From Lysinimonas soli (lineage in GTDB: Bacteria > Actinomycetota > Actinomycetes > Actinomycetales > Microbacteriaceae), in contig NZ_JBHSMG010000002.1 of the NCBI RefSeq assembly GCF_042655435.1, positions 372,001 to 436,000 of the forward strand: a DNA stretch of 64,000 nucleotides, written 5' to 3'. Both the position numbers and the translations under genes were made by a program. Under the pieces are notes generated by a model that was not told the DNA's origin, ran no database searches, and saw only the letters and a list, made by a program, of their open reading frames with translations. This document shows, piece after piece, positions 16,588 through 24,240 of the stretch. Every line of letters begins with the position of its first letter. Within the stretch, counting starts at the first letter, position 1.

Positions 16588-17526
16588 TCAGGCCTGAACG
16601 GGTGTGCGCACGTGCTCGGCGGGCAGCGGCGGGAAGTCCTCGCCGACGCTCTGGAGCTCGGCGCGCACCGCGGGAGCGAAGTCGTCGGCGATCGCCTCGG
16701 CCGACCACCCTCCCGTGTGCAGCGCGGTGAGCACCGGCTCCGGATGCGACCAGAGCTGCAGGCGGTCGCCCCCGGCCCCGATGACCTGGCCGTTGATGCC
16801 GGCGGCCTCGTCCGAGGCGAGGAAGACGATGAGCCCGCTTACGTCGGCGGCGGTGCCGAAGCCGAGATCCTTGCGGTAGAAGTCGGGCATCGCTGCGCCG
16901 AGGTCGTCGGCCTCGATGGCCGCGGCGAAGTACGGCACCGTGCGGGTCATCGCGGTCGCGGCGACCGGGATGACGGCGTTGACGAGCACCCCGCTGCGCG
17001 CCATCTCGAGCGCCCAGGTGCGCACCATGCCGACGATGCCGGCCTTCGCCGCCGCGTAGTTGGTCTGGCCGAAGGTGCCGCGCTGGCCGGTGGGCGAGCC
17101 GATGGCGATGATCCGCCCCGCGACGCCGCGCTCCTTGAACGAGGCGTACGCCGCCCGCGCGCAGGTGAAGGTGCCGCGCAGGTGCACGGCGATCACCTGA
17201 TCGAAGTCGTCGTCGGTCATCTTGAGCAGCGACTTGTCGCGCAGAATGCCGGCGTTGGTCACCAGGATGTCGAGGCCGCCGAACTCCGCGACCGCGGTGT
17301 CGACGAGCTGCTGGGCGGTCTCGGACGAGCCCACCGGAGCGACGACGGCCGTCGCGCGGCCTCCTGCGGCCCGGATCGCGTCGACGGTGGCGGAGGCCGC
17401 CTCGGTCGAGACGTCATTGACGACGACGGCCGCTCCCGCCGCGGCGAGGGCGAGGGCGTAGGCGGCGCCGAGTCCGCTCCCGCTTCCGGTGACGATCGCG
17501 GTCTTGCCCTGCAACGACACGGCCAT
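16588..17526 (-). CDS. SDR-family oxidoreductase with C-terminal extension
   Basis: 312 residues from the ATG at 17526, which has AAGGAG 5 bp upstream (the GTG at 17532 overlaps that site). TGSGSGLG, the TNAGILRD segment typical of multifunctional beta-oxidation hydroxyacyl-CoA dehydrogenases, and catalytic NYAAAK are present. About 50 extra C-terminal residues beyond the usual SDR end resemble the tail of that group. With MaoC and a CoA ligase in the operon, a 3-hydroxyacyl-CoA dehydrogenase role is reasonable. Confidence 0.88.
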   Translation of the reverse strand: MAVSLQGKTAIVTGSGSGLGAAYALALAAAGAAVVVNDVSTEAASATVDAIRAAGGRATAVVAPVGSSETAQQLVDTAVAEFGGLDILVTNAGILRDKSLLKMTDDDFDQVIAVHLRGTFTCARAAYASFKERGVAGRIIAIGSPTGQRGTFGQTNYAAAKAGIVGMVRTWALEMARSGVLVNAVIPVAATAMTRTVPYFAAAIEADDLGAAMPDFYRKDLGFGTAADVSGLIVFLASDEAAGINGQVIGAGGDRLQLWSHPEPVLTALHTGGWSAEAIADDFAPAVRAELQSVGEDFPPLPAEHVRTPVQA

Positions 17527-17571
17527 GTGCACTCCTTTGCGCTGTCCTACGCTCCGACGATCGTCTCAGAT

Positions 17572-17590
17572 TATCAGGTTTCCTGTCAAT
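17572..17590. promoter_or_regulatory. TATCAGGTT / TGTCAAT words upstream of SDR operon
   Basis: TATCAGGTT (17572-17580) and TGTCAAT (17584-17590) lie in the 86-bp gap upstream of the minus-strand SDR-amidohydrolase-MaoC-ligase operon. They are weaker matches to the TGTCAGnTA word of region A and would extend that regulon to this operon. Confidence 0.35.
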
Positions 17591-17612
17591 TGAGCGGAGG
17601 GGATGCGGGGTC

Positions 17613-18419
17613 TCACGGGCGAGGCGCGGCACCTCCGTGCAACGAGGGACGCGCATGGGCGAGCGCCGTGCCGAGCTCGGCGGCGGCTCGCAGCAGCGCG
17701 GGGCGGTAGACGTCGTGCATCTGCTCCAGCGTCGCGCCGGTCGTCGAGGTCGCGACGTTGATCGCCGCGACCACCGTGCCGTCGTCGCCGCGAACGGGAG
17801 CCGCGATCGAGCGCAGCCCGTCCTCCAGCTCCTGATCGACGAGTGCCCAGCCCTGGCGGTGCACCTCGCCGAGGATCTCGCGCAGCCGATCGGGGTTCGT
17901 CTCGGTGCGCGCGGTCGGGGCGGCCTGCCCGAGCCGCGCCAGGACGCCGCTCAACTCGGCGGGCGGCAGCTCGGCGAGCAGCACCCGGCCCATCGAGGTC
18001 GCGAACGCCGGGAAGCGGGTGCCGATCGTGATCGTCACGTTCATGATCCGGCGCGTGGGAACCCGCGCGACGTAGACGATGTCGTCGCCGTCGAGCACCG
18101 AGGCCGAGGTCGACTCGCCGAGCTCGTGCGACAGGGCCTCGAGGATCGGCCGGGCCAGCTCGGCCAGCGGGAGCCCCGAGAGGTAGCTGAATCCGAGTTC
18201 GAGCACCCGCGGCGTCAGCGAGAACTGGCGGCCATCGGTGCGGGCGTAGCCGAGGTCGACGAGGGTCAAGAGGAAGCGCCGGGTGGTCGCGCGGGCCAGC
18301 CCGGTGGCGCGGGCCAGCTCGGCCAGGGTCATCTCGGGCCGGCTCGCGTCGAAGGCGCGGATCACCGCGAGCCCGCGCGCGAGCGACTCGACGAAGTGCG
18401 GTGCCGCGTCGTCGGTCAT
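17613..18419 (-). CDS. pcaR: IclR-family regulator of pca genes (PcaR-like)
   Basis: 268 residues from the ATG at 18419. N-terminal winged HTH (MTLAELARATGLARATTRRFLLTL spans the recognition helix) and an IclR effector domain with TSMGRVLLAELP and INVATSTTGATLEQM, typical of the PcaR/PcaU/PobR branch. It sits 20 bp downstream of pcaF at the end of the pcaI-J-F operon. Likely activator or repressor of pcaIJF responding to beta-ketoadipate or protocatechuate; the GTTCGC-type palindrome at 21013 is a plausible site. Confidence 0.9.
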   Translation of the reverse strand: MTDDAAPHFVESLARGLAVIRAFDASRPEMTLAELARATGLARATTRRFLLTLVDLGYARTDGRQFSLTPRVLELGFSYLSGLPLAELARPILEALSHELGESTSASVLDGDDIVYVARVPTRRIMNVTITIGTRFPAFATSMGRVLLAELPPAELSGVLARLGQAAPTARTETNPDRLREILGEVHRQGWALVDQELEDGLRSIAAPVRGDDGTVVAAINVATSTTGATLEQMHDVYRPALLRAAAELGTALAHARPSLHGGAAPRP

Positions 18420-18439
18420 GGCGTCGCCCCGTGGGCCGG

Positions 18440-19612
18440 TCACGCCTCGAGCACGACGGCGAGCCCCTGCCCGACGCCGATGCAGATGGCCGCGACGCCG
18501 ATCCCGCCGCCGCGCCGGGCGAGGGCGTGCGCGAGGTGACCGATGATCCGGCCGCCGGATGCGCCGAGCGGGTGCCCGATCGCGATGGCTCCGCCGTCGA
18601 CGTTGACCTTGTCGGGGTCGAGCTCGGGCCAGAGCTTGAGGCAGGCGAGCGACTGCGCCGCGAAGGCCTCGTTCAGTTCGACGAGGTCGACATCGGCCCA
18701 GGTCTTGCCCGCGCGGGCGAGCGCGCGGTTCGCCGCCTCGACGGGGGCGATGCCGAACACGTCCGGATCGTTGCCGGCCACGCCGCGCCCGATGATGCGC
18801 GCCAGCGGCGGCCCGTCGACGGGCGCGTTCTCGCCGGCGATGATCAGCAGCGAGGCGCCGTCGTTGAGCGGCGAGGAGTTGCCCGCCGTGACCGTTCCGT
18901 CGGGGCGGAAGGCCGGCTTGAGCGGCGCGAGCGACTCCGGCGTCGAATCGGGGCGGATCCCCTCGTCGCGCGCGAGCTCGGTTCCGGGCACGACGACGAT
19001 CTCGTCGTCGTAGCGGCCGGCATCCCAGGCGGCGGCCGCGGTGCGGTGGCTGCGCACGGCGAAGGCGTCCTGTTCCTCCCGCGAGATGCCGTAGCGGTCG
19101 GCGAGGATCTCGGCGGTCTCGCCGAGCGGCACGGTCCACTGCGCCGACATTCGCGGGTTGACCATCCGCCAGCCGAGGGTCGTGGAGTGCATCGTCTCGG
19201 AGCCGGCCGGGTAGGGCGCCGACGGCTTGAGCACGACCCAGGGAGCGCGGCTCATCGACTCGACGCCGCCCGCCAGCATGAGCTCGGCATCGCCGGCCTC
19301 GATCGCGCGGCTGGCCTGGATGACGCTCTCGACGCTCGAGCCGCACAGCCGGTTGACCGTGGCTCCGGGCACCGAGGTCGGCAGGCCGGCCAGCAGGGCC
19401 GCCATGCGCGCGACGTTCCGGTTGTCCTCCCCGGCCTGGTTGGCATCCCCGAGGATGACGTCGTCGATGCGCGCCGGGTCGAGCTCCGGATGCCGCTCGA
19501 GCATCGATCGCACGACATGCGCTCCAAGGTCGTCGGGTCGTACGCCCGCCAGCCCCTTGCCGAAGCGGCCGAAGGGGGTGCGGATCGCGTCGTAGACGTA
19601 GCTCGCGGTCAT
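18440..19612 (-). CDS. pcaF: Beta-ketoadipyl-CoA thiolase
   Basis: 390 residues, full-length thiolase. Nucleophilic Cys90 in VNRLCGSS, the GGAIAIGHPLGASG active-site His loop, and a C-terminal AAICIGVGQG with the second Cys. It cleaves beta-ketoadipyl-CoA to succinyl-CoA and acetyl-CoA, the last step of the pathway. It lies 13 bp after pcaJ, and its assignment over other thiolases rests mainly on that context. Confidence 0.94.
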   Translation of the reverse strand: MTASYVYDAIRTPFGRFGKGLAGVRPDDLGAHVVRSMLERHPELDPARIDDVILGDANQAGEDNRNVARMAALLAGLPTSVPGATVNRLCGSSVESVIQASRAIEAGDAELMLAGGVESMSRAPWVVLKPSAPYPAGSETMHSTTLGWRMVNPRMSAQWTVPLGETAEILADRYGISREEQDAFAVRSHRTAAAAWDAGRYDDEIVVVPGTELARDEGIRPDSTPESLAPLKPAFRPDGTVTAGNSSPLNDGASLLIIAGENAPVDGPPLARIIGRGVAGNDPDVFGIAPVEAANRALARAGKTWADVDLVELNEAFAAQSLACLKLWPELDPDKVNVDGGAIAIGHPLGASGGRIIGHLAHALARRGGGIGVAAICIGVGQGLAVVLEA

Positions 19613-19625
19613 GATGGCCTTCCGA

Positions 19626-20267
19626 TCAGGATGTCGCGTGCAGGGGCACGCGCAGCAACTCGTCGAGCTGCTCGAGGGTGGTGTCGCCGAGCAACTCGCG
19701 CACGGTCAGCCCCTGCGGGCCGATGTCGAACACGGCCCGGTCGGTGTAGATGCGGGTGACGCAGCCGACCCCGGTCAGCGGGTAGCTGCACCGTTCGACG
19801 ATCTTGGGATCGCCGTCACGGGTCAGCAGATCGGTCATCACCCAGACCTGCTTGGCGCCGATGGCCAGGTCCATGGCGCCGCCGACCGCGGGGATCGCGC
19901 CGGGCGCCCCCGTGCTCCAGTTGGCCAGGTCGCCCGTGACCGAGACCTGGAACGCGCCGAGCACGCAGATGTCGAGGTGCCCGCCGCGCATCATCGCGAA
20001 CGAGTCGGCGTGGTGGAAGTAGGCGGCTCCCGGCAGCTCGGTGACGGGCACCTTGCCCGCGTTGATGAGGTCGGGGTCGACCTCATCGGGGGCGGGGGAG
20101 GGGCCCATGCCGAGCATGCCGTTCTCGGTGTGCAGCACGATCTCCTGATCGGCCGGCAGGTAGTCGGCGACGAGGGTCGGGGCGCCGATGCCGAGGTTGA
20201 CGATCGAGCCCTCGGTGATGTCGGCCGCGATCCGGGCCGCGAGGGCGTCGCGGTCGATGCCGGTCAT
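19626..20267 (-). CDS. pcaJ: 3-oxoadipate CoA-transferase subunit B
   Basis: 213 residues. Class I CoA-transferase beta subunit with the catalytic Glu in TENGMLGMGP and the GGAMDLAIGAKQVWV segment. Together with the alpha subunit it moves CoA from succinyl-CoA to beta-ketoadipate. It overlaps pcaI by 4 bp, implying coupled translation of the two subunits. Confidence 0.95.
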   Translation of the reverse strand: MTGIDRDALAARIAADITEGSIVNLGIGAPTLVADYLPADQEIVLHTENGMLGMGPSPAPDEVDPDLINAGKVPVTELPGAAYFHHADSFAMMRGGHLDICVLGAFQVSVTGDLANWSTGAPGAIPAVGGAMDLAIGAKQVWVMTDLLTRDGDPKIVERCSYPLTGVGCVTRIYTDRAVFDIGPQGLTVRELLGDTTLEQLDELLRVPLHATS

Positions 20268-20974
20268 GAGGCGGCCCCCGCGATGAGCTCGCCGTCGTGC
20301 AGCCAGGGGCGCTCGCCGACCTCGACCACCCGGTCGACGTAGATGCCGGGCGTCACGACGGCCTCGGGGTCGAGCCCGCCGAGCGGGACGACCGAGTCGA
20401 CCTGGGCGATCGTGGTGGTCGCGGCGGCCGCCATGACGGGGCCGAAGTTGCGCGAGGTCTTGCGGTAGACCAGGTTGCCCCAGCGGTCGGCGTGCAGCGC
20501 GCTGATGAGGGCGAAGTCGCCGCGGATCGGGTACTCGAGCACGTAGTCGCGCCCGTCGATGCGACGCGCCTCCTTGCCCTCGGCCAGCTCGGTGCCGAAG
20601 CCCGTCGGGGTGAAGAAGGCACCGATGCCGGCGCCGGCCGCCCGCAACCGCTCGGCCAGGTTGCCCTGCGGCACGAGCTCGAGCTCGATCTCGCCGGCCC
20701 GGTACAGGGCGTCGAACACCTGCGAGTCGCTCTGCCGCGGGAACGAGCAGATGATGCGTCGCACGCGCTTCGCCGCGAGCAGGGCCGCGAGGCCGGTCTC
20801 GCCGTTGCCGGCGTTGTTGTTGACGATCGTGAGCTCGGAGGCGCCGTGCACGATGAGGGCGTCGATCAGCTCGACCGGCTGGCCGGCCCGGCCGAAACCG
20901 CCGCAGAGGATCGTCGCGCCGTCGGGGATGTCGGCCACCGCCTCCGCGGCGCTCGCCGAGATCTTCGAGATCAT
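20264..20974 (-). CDS. pcaI: 3-oxoadipate CoA-transferase subunit A
   Basis: 236 residues. Alpha subunit with GGFGRAGQP glycine-rich loop, NNAGNGETGLAALL and FFTPTGFGTELAEGKE as in PcaI/ScoA. First gene of the pcaI-J-F-R unit; the IclR-type palindrome at 21013-21027 lies about 40 bp upstream of the ATG at 20974. Confidence 0.95.
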   Translation of the reverse strand: MISKISASAAEAVADIPDGATILCGGFGRAGQPVELIDALIVHGASELTIVNNNAGNGETGLAALLAAKRVRRIICSFPRQSDSQVFDALYRAGEIELELVPQGNLAERLRAAGAGIGAFFTPTGFGTELAEGKEARRIDGRDYVLEYPIRGDFALISALHADRWGNLVYRKTSRNFGPVMAAAATTTIAQVDSVVPLGGLDPEAVVTPGIYVDRVVEVGERPWLHDGELIAGAAS

Positions 20975-20987
20975 GACGCCCTCCTCG

Positions 20988-21007
20988 GCGGATGCGACGG
21001 CATCCGC
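20988..21007. other. Short inverted repeat in pcaI leader
   Basis: GCGGATGC (20988-20995) and GCATCCGC (21000-21007) form a perfect 8-bp stem with a GACG loop, between the pcaI ATG and the IclR-type palindrome. It may be a leader hairpin or the outer part of the operator. Confidence 0.35.
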
Positions 21008-21012
21008 TATGT

Positions 21013-21036
21013 GTTCGCTGTGCGAACCAATGTTCG
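21013..21036. promoter_or_regulatory. IclR-type operator upstream of pcaI
   Basis: Perfect palindrome GTTCGC-TGT-GCGAAC at 21013-21027 followed by a third arm GTTCG at 21032-21036. Three arms at roughly 10-bp spacing is the layout described for PobR/PcaU-type IclR operators. It lies between pobA and pcaI, in the right place to control pcaIJF. Confidence 0.6.
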
Positions 21037-21050
21037 TAAGGTGAATGCTA

Positions 21051-22244
21051 TCAAGCTTGCGGCCAACCGGCCAGGGGCCAGCCGGTGTAGGCCTCGGCCA
21101 GGTAGGTGCTACCGGCCCGCGAGCGCACGACCGACTCGAGCTCGCCGAGGCGCCGCCGCCGGTCGAACTCGGTCGCGTCGGGCGCGGCGTGCAGCATCGA
21201 GGTCATCCACCACGAGAAGTGCTGGGCCCGCCAGATCCGGTCGCTCGCGGTCGAGGCGTAGGAGTCGATCAGCGTGCGCGAACCGGATGCCGCGTGCTCC
21301 CGCAGCGCGGCGTGAAGCAGCACGACATCCGCGACCGCCAGGTTCATGCCCTTGGCGCCGGTCGGCGGAACCGTATGGGCGGCGTCGCCCATGAGGAACA
21401 CGTTGCCGCGGTGCAGCTCGTGGGCGACGAAGCTGCGGAAGCGCAGCACGTCGCGCTGGAAGATCGGGCCCTCGATCAGCTCGGTGCCGCGTACCCGGCG
21501 CTGCAGCTGGTCCCAGATCTCGGCGTCGCTCATCGAGGCGGGGTCGAGCTCGGGATCGCACTGCAGGTACATGCGCTGCACCGTCGCGCTGCGCTGGCTG
21601 ATGAGCGCGAAGCCCTCGTCGGAGGCGCTGTAGATGAGCTCGGGGGCGCTCGGCGGGGCCTCGCAGAGAATGCCGAACCACGCGAAGGGGTACTCGCGGA
21701 AGTAGCCGCCGGTCATCGATCCGGTGACCGCCGTGCGCGTGACGCTGCGCGAGCCGTCGGCGCCCACGACGAAATCGGCGACGATCTCGAACGGCTCGCC
21801 CGCGGCATCCGTTCCCACGACCCGAGGGCTGTCGCTCTCGGCATCGAGCACCTCGGTCGCGGTCCAGCCGAATCGGAGGTCCCCCCGGTCGCCGAGGCGG
21901 CGGGCGACGAGGTCTTTGAGCACCTCGTGCTGCGGGTAGAGCCACACGGCGCGGCCGACCAGCTCGGCGAAGTCGATGCGGTGCCCCTCCCCCTCGAAGC
22001 GCAGTTCGATGCCGTCGTGCCGGTGGCCGTCGACGAGCACGCGGTCGGATGCCCCCGACTCGGTCAACAGCTCGACGGTGCCCTGCTCGAGGATTCCCGC
22101 CCGGATCGTCGACTCGATCTCGTCGCGACTGCGCGAGTCGATGACGATCGAGTCGATGCCGTCCCGGTGGAGCAGGTGCGAGAGCAGCAGTCCGGCGGGG
22201 CCGGCCCCGACGATCGCGACGCGGGTGCGCAGGGGTGCTGTCAT
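21051..22244 (-). CDS. pobA: 4-hydroxybenzoate 3-monooxygenase
   Basis: 397 residues from the ATG at 22244, preceded by AAGGAG with 6-bp spacing (an in-frame ATG ten codons earlier lacks such a site). Class A flavoprotein: GAGPAG at residues 13-18, ADGSRS, and GDAAHTVPPTGAKGMNLA. The segments YPFAWFGIL, ELIY and QRSATVQRMYLQ match the substrate pocket and NADPH region of PobA. Converts 4-hydroxybenzoate to protocatechuate, feeding pcaHG. No PcaK-type transporter is found next to it. Confidence 0.95.
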   Translation of the reverse strand: MTAPLRTRVAIVGAGPAGLLLSHLLHRDGIDSIVIDSRSRDEIESTIRAGILEQGTVELLTESGASDRVLVDGHRHDGIELRFEGEGHRIDFAELVGRAVWLYPQHEVLKDLVARRLGDRGDLRFGWTATEVLDAESDSPRVVGTDAAGEPFEIVADFVVGADGSRSVTRTAVTGSMTGGYFREYPFAWFGILCEAPPSAPELIYSASDEGFALISQRSATVQRMYLQCDPELDPASMSDAEIWDQLQRRVRGTELIEGPIFQRDVLRFRSFVAHELHRGNVFLMGDAAHTVPPTGAKGMNLAVADVVLLHAALREHAASGSRTLIDSYASTASDRIWRAQHFSWWMTSMLHAAPDATEFDRRRRLGELESVVRSRAGSTYLAEAYTGWPLAGWPQA

Positions 22245-22282
22245 GGGTGTCTCCTTCGACATCGGGCTCGCCACATTGTCGA

Positions 22283-22297
22283 GGGGTGGACCACCCC
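22283..22297. promoter_or_regulatory. Palindrome GGGGTGGACCACCCC upstream of pobA
   Basis: Perfect 7+1+7 inverted repeat 39 bp upstream of the pobA ATG and just after the stop of the IclR gene. A one-base centre cannot form a usual RNA hairpin, so a protein-binding site is likelier, plausibly for the adjacent IclR regulator. Confidence 0.5.
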
Positions 22298-22307
22298 AGG
22301 ACCCGAC

Positions 22308-23081
22308 CTATTCCATTGAACGGGAAGCGAATGGCGAGCGCGACAGGGATTCGCCGATGCCGGCCGCGGCTCGCTTGAGCACCTCGACGGTCGCCGCCTC
22401 GTTGACGGCCCCGCGGGGGACCACGACCGAGAGCGCCGCGACGACGCCGGATCGGTCGGCGACGGGCACGGCGATGCCGGTCGAGACCGACTCGACGTAG
22501 CCGGGGGCGAAGGCGTAGCCGCGCGTGCGGATCGCGGCGAGCTCGCGGCGTAGCGCGGCGGGATCGGTGATGGTCTCGGCCGAGACGGGGGCGAGCGGGG
22601 CGGTCAGCATCCGCTGCTGCAGGGCGGCGTCTCCGAATGCCAGCAGCACGAGCCCCGACGACGAGGCGTGCAGCGGCAGCCGCCCCGCGATCCGGGTGAT
22701 GTTGGCTCCCGATCCGGGTGCCGACAGGCGCTCGATGAAGAGCACCTCGTCGTGCTCGAGCACCCCGAGCTGGGTGTGCTCGTGCACCCGCTGCTGCACC
22801 TGCTCCATGAACGGCATCGCGATCTGGCGCAGGCGAAGGGCATGCGAGCCGCGGGTCGTCAGCTCCCAGAGCCGGATGCCGATGCGCACGTCGCCATCCC
22901 CGTCGCGTTCCAGCATGCCCTCCTCGACCAGCTGGGCGACCAGCCGGTGCGTGGTCGAGATCGGCAGCCCGGCCCGGCGCGCGATCGCCGAGGGCGACTG
23001 GGCGACGCGCGTGCTGTCGAAGGTCTCGAGCAGGCGCGTGATGCGTCCGACGATCGAGTCGCCCGAGGGGGAGTTGGCCAT
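22308..23081 (-). CDS. IclR-family transcriptional regulator (next to pobA)
   Basis: 257 residues from the ATG at 23081. Winged HTH with SAIARRAGLPISTTHRLVA and an IclR effector domain (LPLHASSSGLVLLAF, GIAVPVADRSG). It lies between pcaC and pobA on the same strand, 14 bp from pcaC and 63 bp from pobA, so it could be read with pcaHGBDC and control pobA through the palindrome at 22283. Effector probably 4-hydroxybenzoate or protocatechuate; inferred. Confidence 0.9.
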   Translation of the reverse strand: MANSPSGDSIVGRITRLLETFDSTRVAQSPSAIARRAGLPISTTHRLVAQLVEEGMLERDGDGDVRIGIRLWELTTRGSHALRLRQIAMPFMEQVQQRVHEHTQLGVLEHDEVLFIERLSAPGSGANITRIAGRLPLHASSSGLVLLAFGDAALQQRMLTAPLAPVSAETITDPAALRRELAAIRTRGYAFAPGYVESVSTGIAVPVADRSGVVAALSVVVPRGAVNEAATVEVLKRAAAGIGESLSRSPFASRSME

Positions 23082-23095
23082 GGTCGCCGGCGCCG

Positions 23096-23467
23096 CTACT
23101 CGGCGAGCACGTCCTTGGCGATCGCGAAGGCGTGGTTCGCGGCCGGAACGCCGGCGTAGACCGCCGACTGCAGGATCACCTCGACGATCTCGTCGCGGCT
23201 CAGCCCATTGCGCCCGGCGGCCCGCAGGTGCATCGGCAGCTCGTCCCACGCGCCCAGCGCGATCAGGCTGCTGAGCACTGCGATGCTGCGGTCGCGGCGG
23301 GCGAGGCCGGGCCGGCTCCAGATGTCGCCCCAGGCGTAGCGCGTGATGAAGTCCTGGAAGTCGGCGGTGTCGGCGGTGATCGCGGCATTGGCGCGGTCGA
23401 CGTGGGCGTCGCCCAGCACCGCGCGGCGTACCGTCATCCCGGCTTCGTAGCGCTCCTCGTCGTTCAT
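23096..23467 (-). CDS. pcaC: 4-carboxymuconolactone decarboxylase
   Basis: 123 residues starting at 23467 in an ATGA overlap with pcaD. VLGDAHVDRA, SRPGLARRDRS, ELPMHLRAAGRNG and VYAGVPAANHAF follow the PcaC family. Converts gamma-carboxymuconolactone to beta-ketoadipate enol-lactone. In several actinobacteria pcaC and pcaD are fused as pcaL; here they are separate but translationally coupled. Confidence 0.94.
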   Translation of the reverse strand: MNDEERYEAGMTVRRAVLGDAHVDRANAAITADTADFQDFITRYAWGDIWSRPGLARRDRSIAVLSSLIALGAWDELPMHLRAAGRNGLSRDEIVEVILQSAVYAGVPAANHAFAIAKDVLAE

Positions 23468-24240
23468 CGGCTCTCCTCGAAATGGGCGATCAGCAGTTCG
23501 GCGATGCGCTCGGGCTGTTCGGCGGGGGCGAGGTGCCCGGCGTCGCGCACCTCGGCGACCCGGCCGCGGGCGACGCCCGAGGCGATCTGCGCGGCGGAGG
23601 CCTCGGGGGTCACCTCGTCGTACTCGCCCCAGACGGCGAGCACGGGCGCGGTGATCCGGCCCAGCTGCGAACGGACGTCGTAGCCGGCCAGTGCTTCGCA
23701 GCATCGCGCGTAGCCCTCGTCGTCGGCGTCGCGCAGCGAGTGCAGCAGCCGGCCCGTGATCTCGGGAGACCGCGCCATCGAATCGGGGGCGAACCAGCGC
23801 TGGGCGCTGGGGACCACGAGCGAGGCCGTGCCCGTGGAGCGCGCGACCGCGGCGCGTTCGGTCCATCCCGCGGGGGTGCCGATGACCGCACCGGAGCAGA
23901 TGATGGCTGCCGCGTCGATGCGGTCCGGATGCCCGAGCAGCAGCTCGAGACCGACCGCCCCGCCCATCGACACGCCCGCAAAGAGGGCGTGCGATTCGCC
24001 GAGCTCGTCGAGCACCCGAGCGACCGCGTCGGCGAGCTCCGCCATGCTGAACGGCTCGCTCGGGGCGGGCGAGCGGCCGTGACCCGGCAGGTCCCACGAG
24101 ACGGTGCGGTAGCGGCTCTGCAGGAGCGCGGCGGCCGCATCCCAGAGGATCGTCGAGGTGCCCAGCGACGGGCCGAGCAGCAGCAGCGGCGCGCCCTCCG
24201 GCCCGGCCGGGGCCGTGGCGGCGATCAGCGGGACGGTCAT
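23464..24240 (-). CDS. pcaD: 3-oxoadipate enol-lactonase
   Basis: 258 residues, alpha/beta hydrolase. Nucleophile elbow GVSMGG, a WGEYDEVTP Asp region and AGHLAPAEQPE with the catalytic His; WDLPGHGRS supplies the oxyanion region. Hydrolyses the enol-lactone to beta-ketoadipate. Overlaps pcaB and pcaC by 4 bp each. Confidence 0.94.
   Translation of the reverse strand: MTVPLIAATAPAGPEGAPLLLLGPSLGTSTILWDAAAALLQSRYRTVSWDLPGHGRSPAPSEPFSMAELADAVARVLDELGESHALFAGVSMGGAVGLELLLGHPDRIDAAAIICSGAVIGTPAGWTERAAVARSTGTASLVVPSAQRWFAPDSMARSPEITGRLLHSLRDADDEGYARCCEALAGYDVRSQLGRITAPVLAVWGEYDEVTPEASAAQIASGVARGRVAEVRDAGHLAPAEQPERIAELLIAHFEESR

Noticed and set aside
17613..19346. 577-codon minus-strand frame containing the IclR regulator
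   Set aside because: Only the last 268 codons match the IclR family; the rest is the antisense-frame shadow of pcaF.
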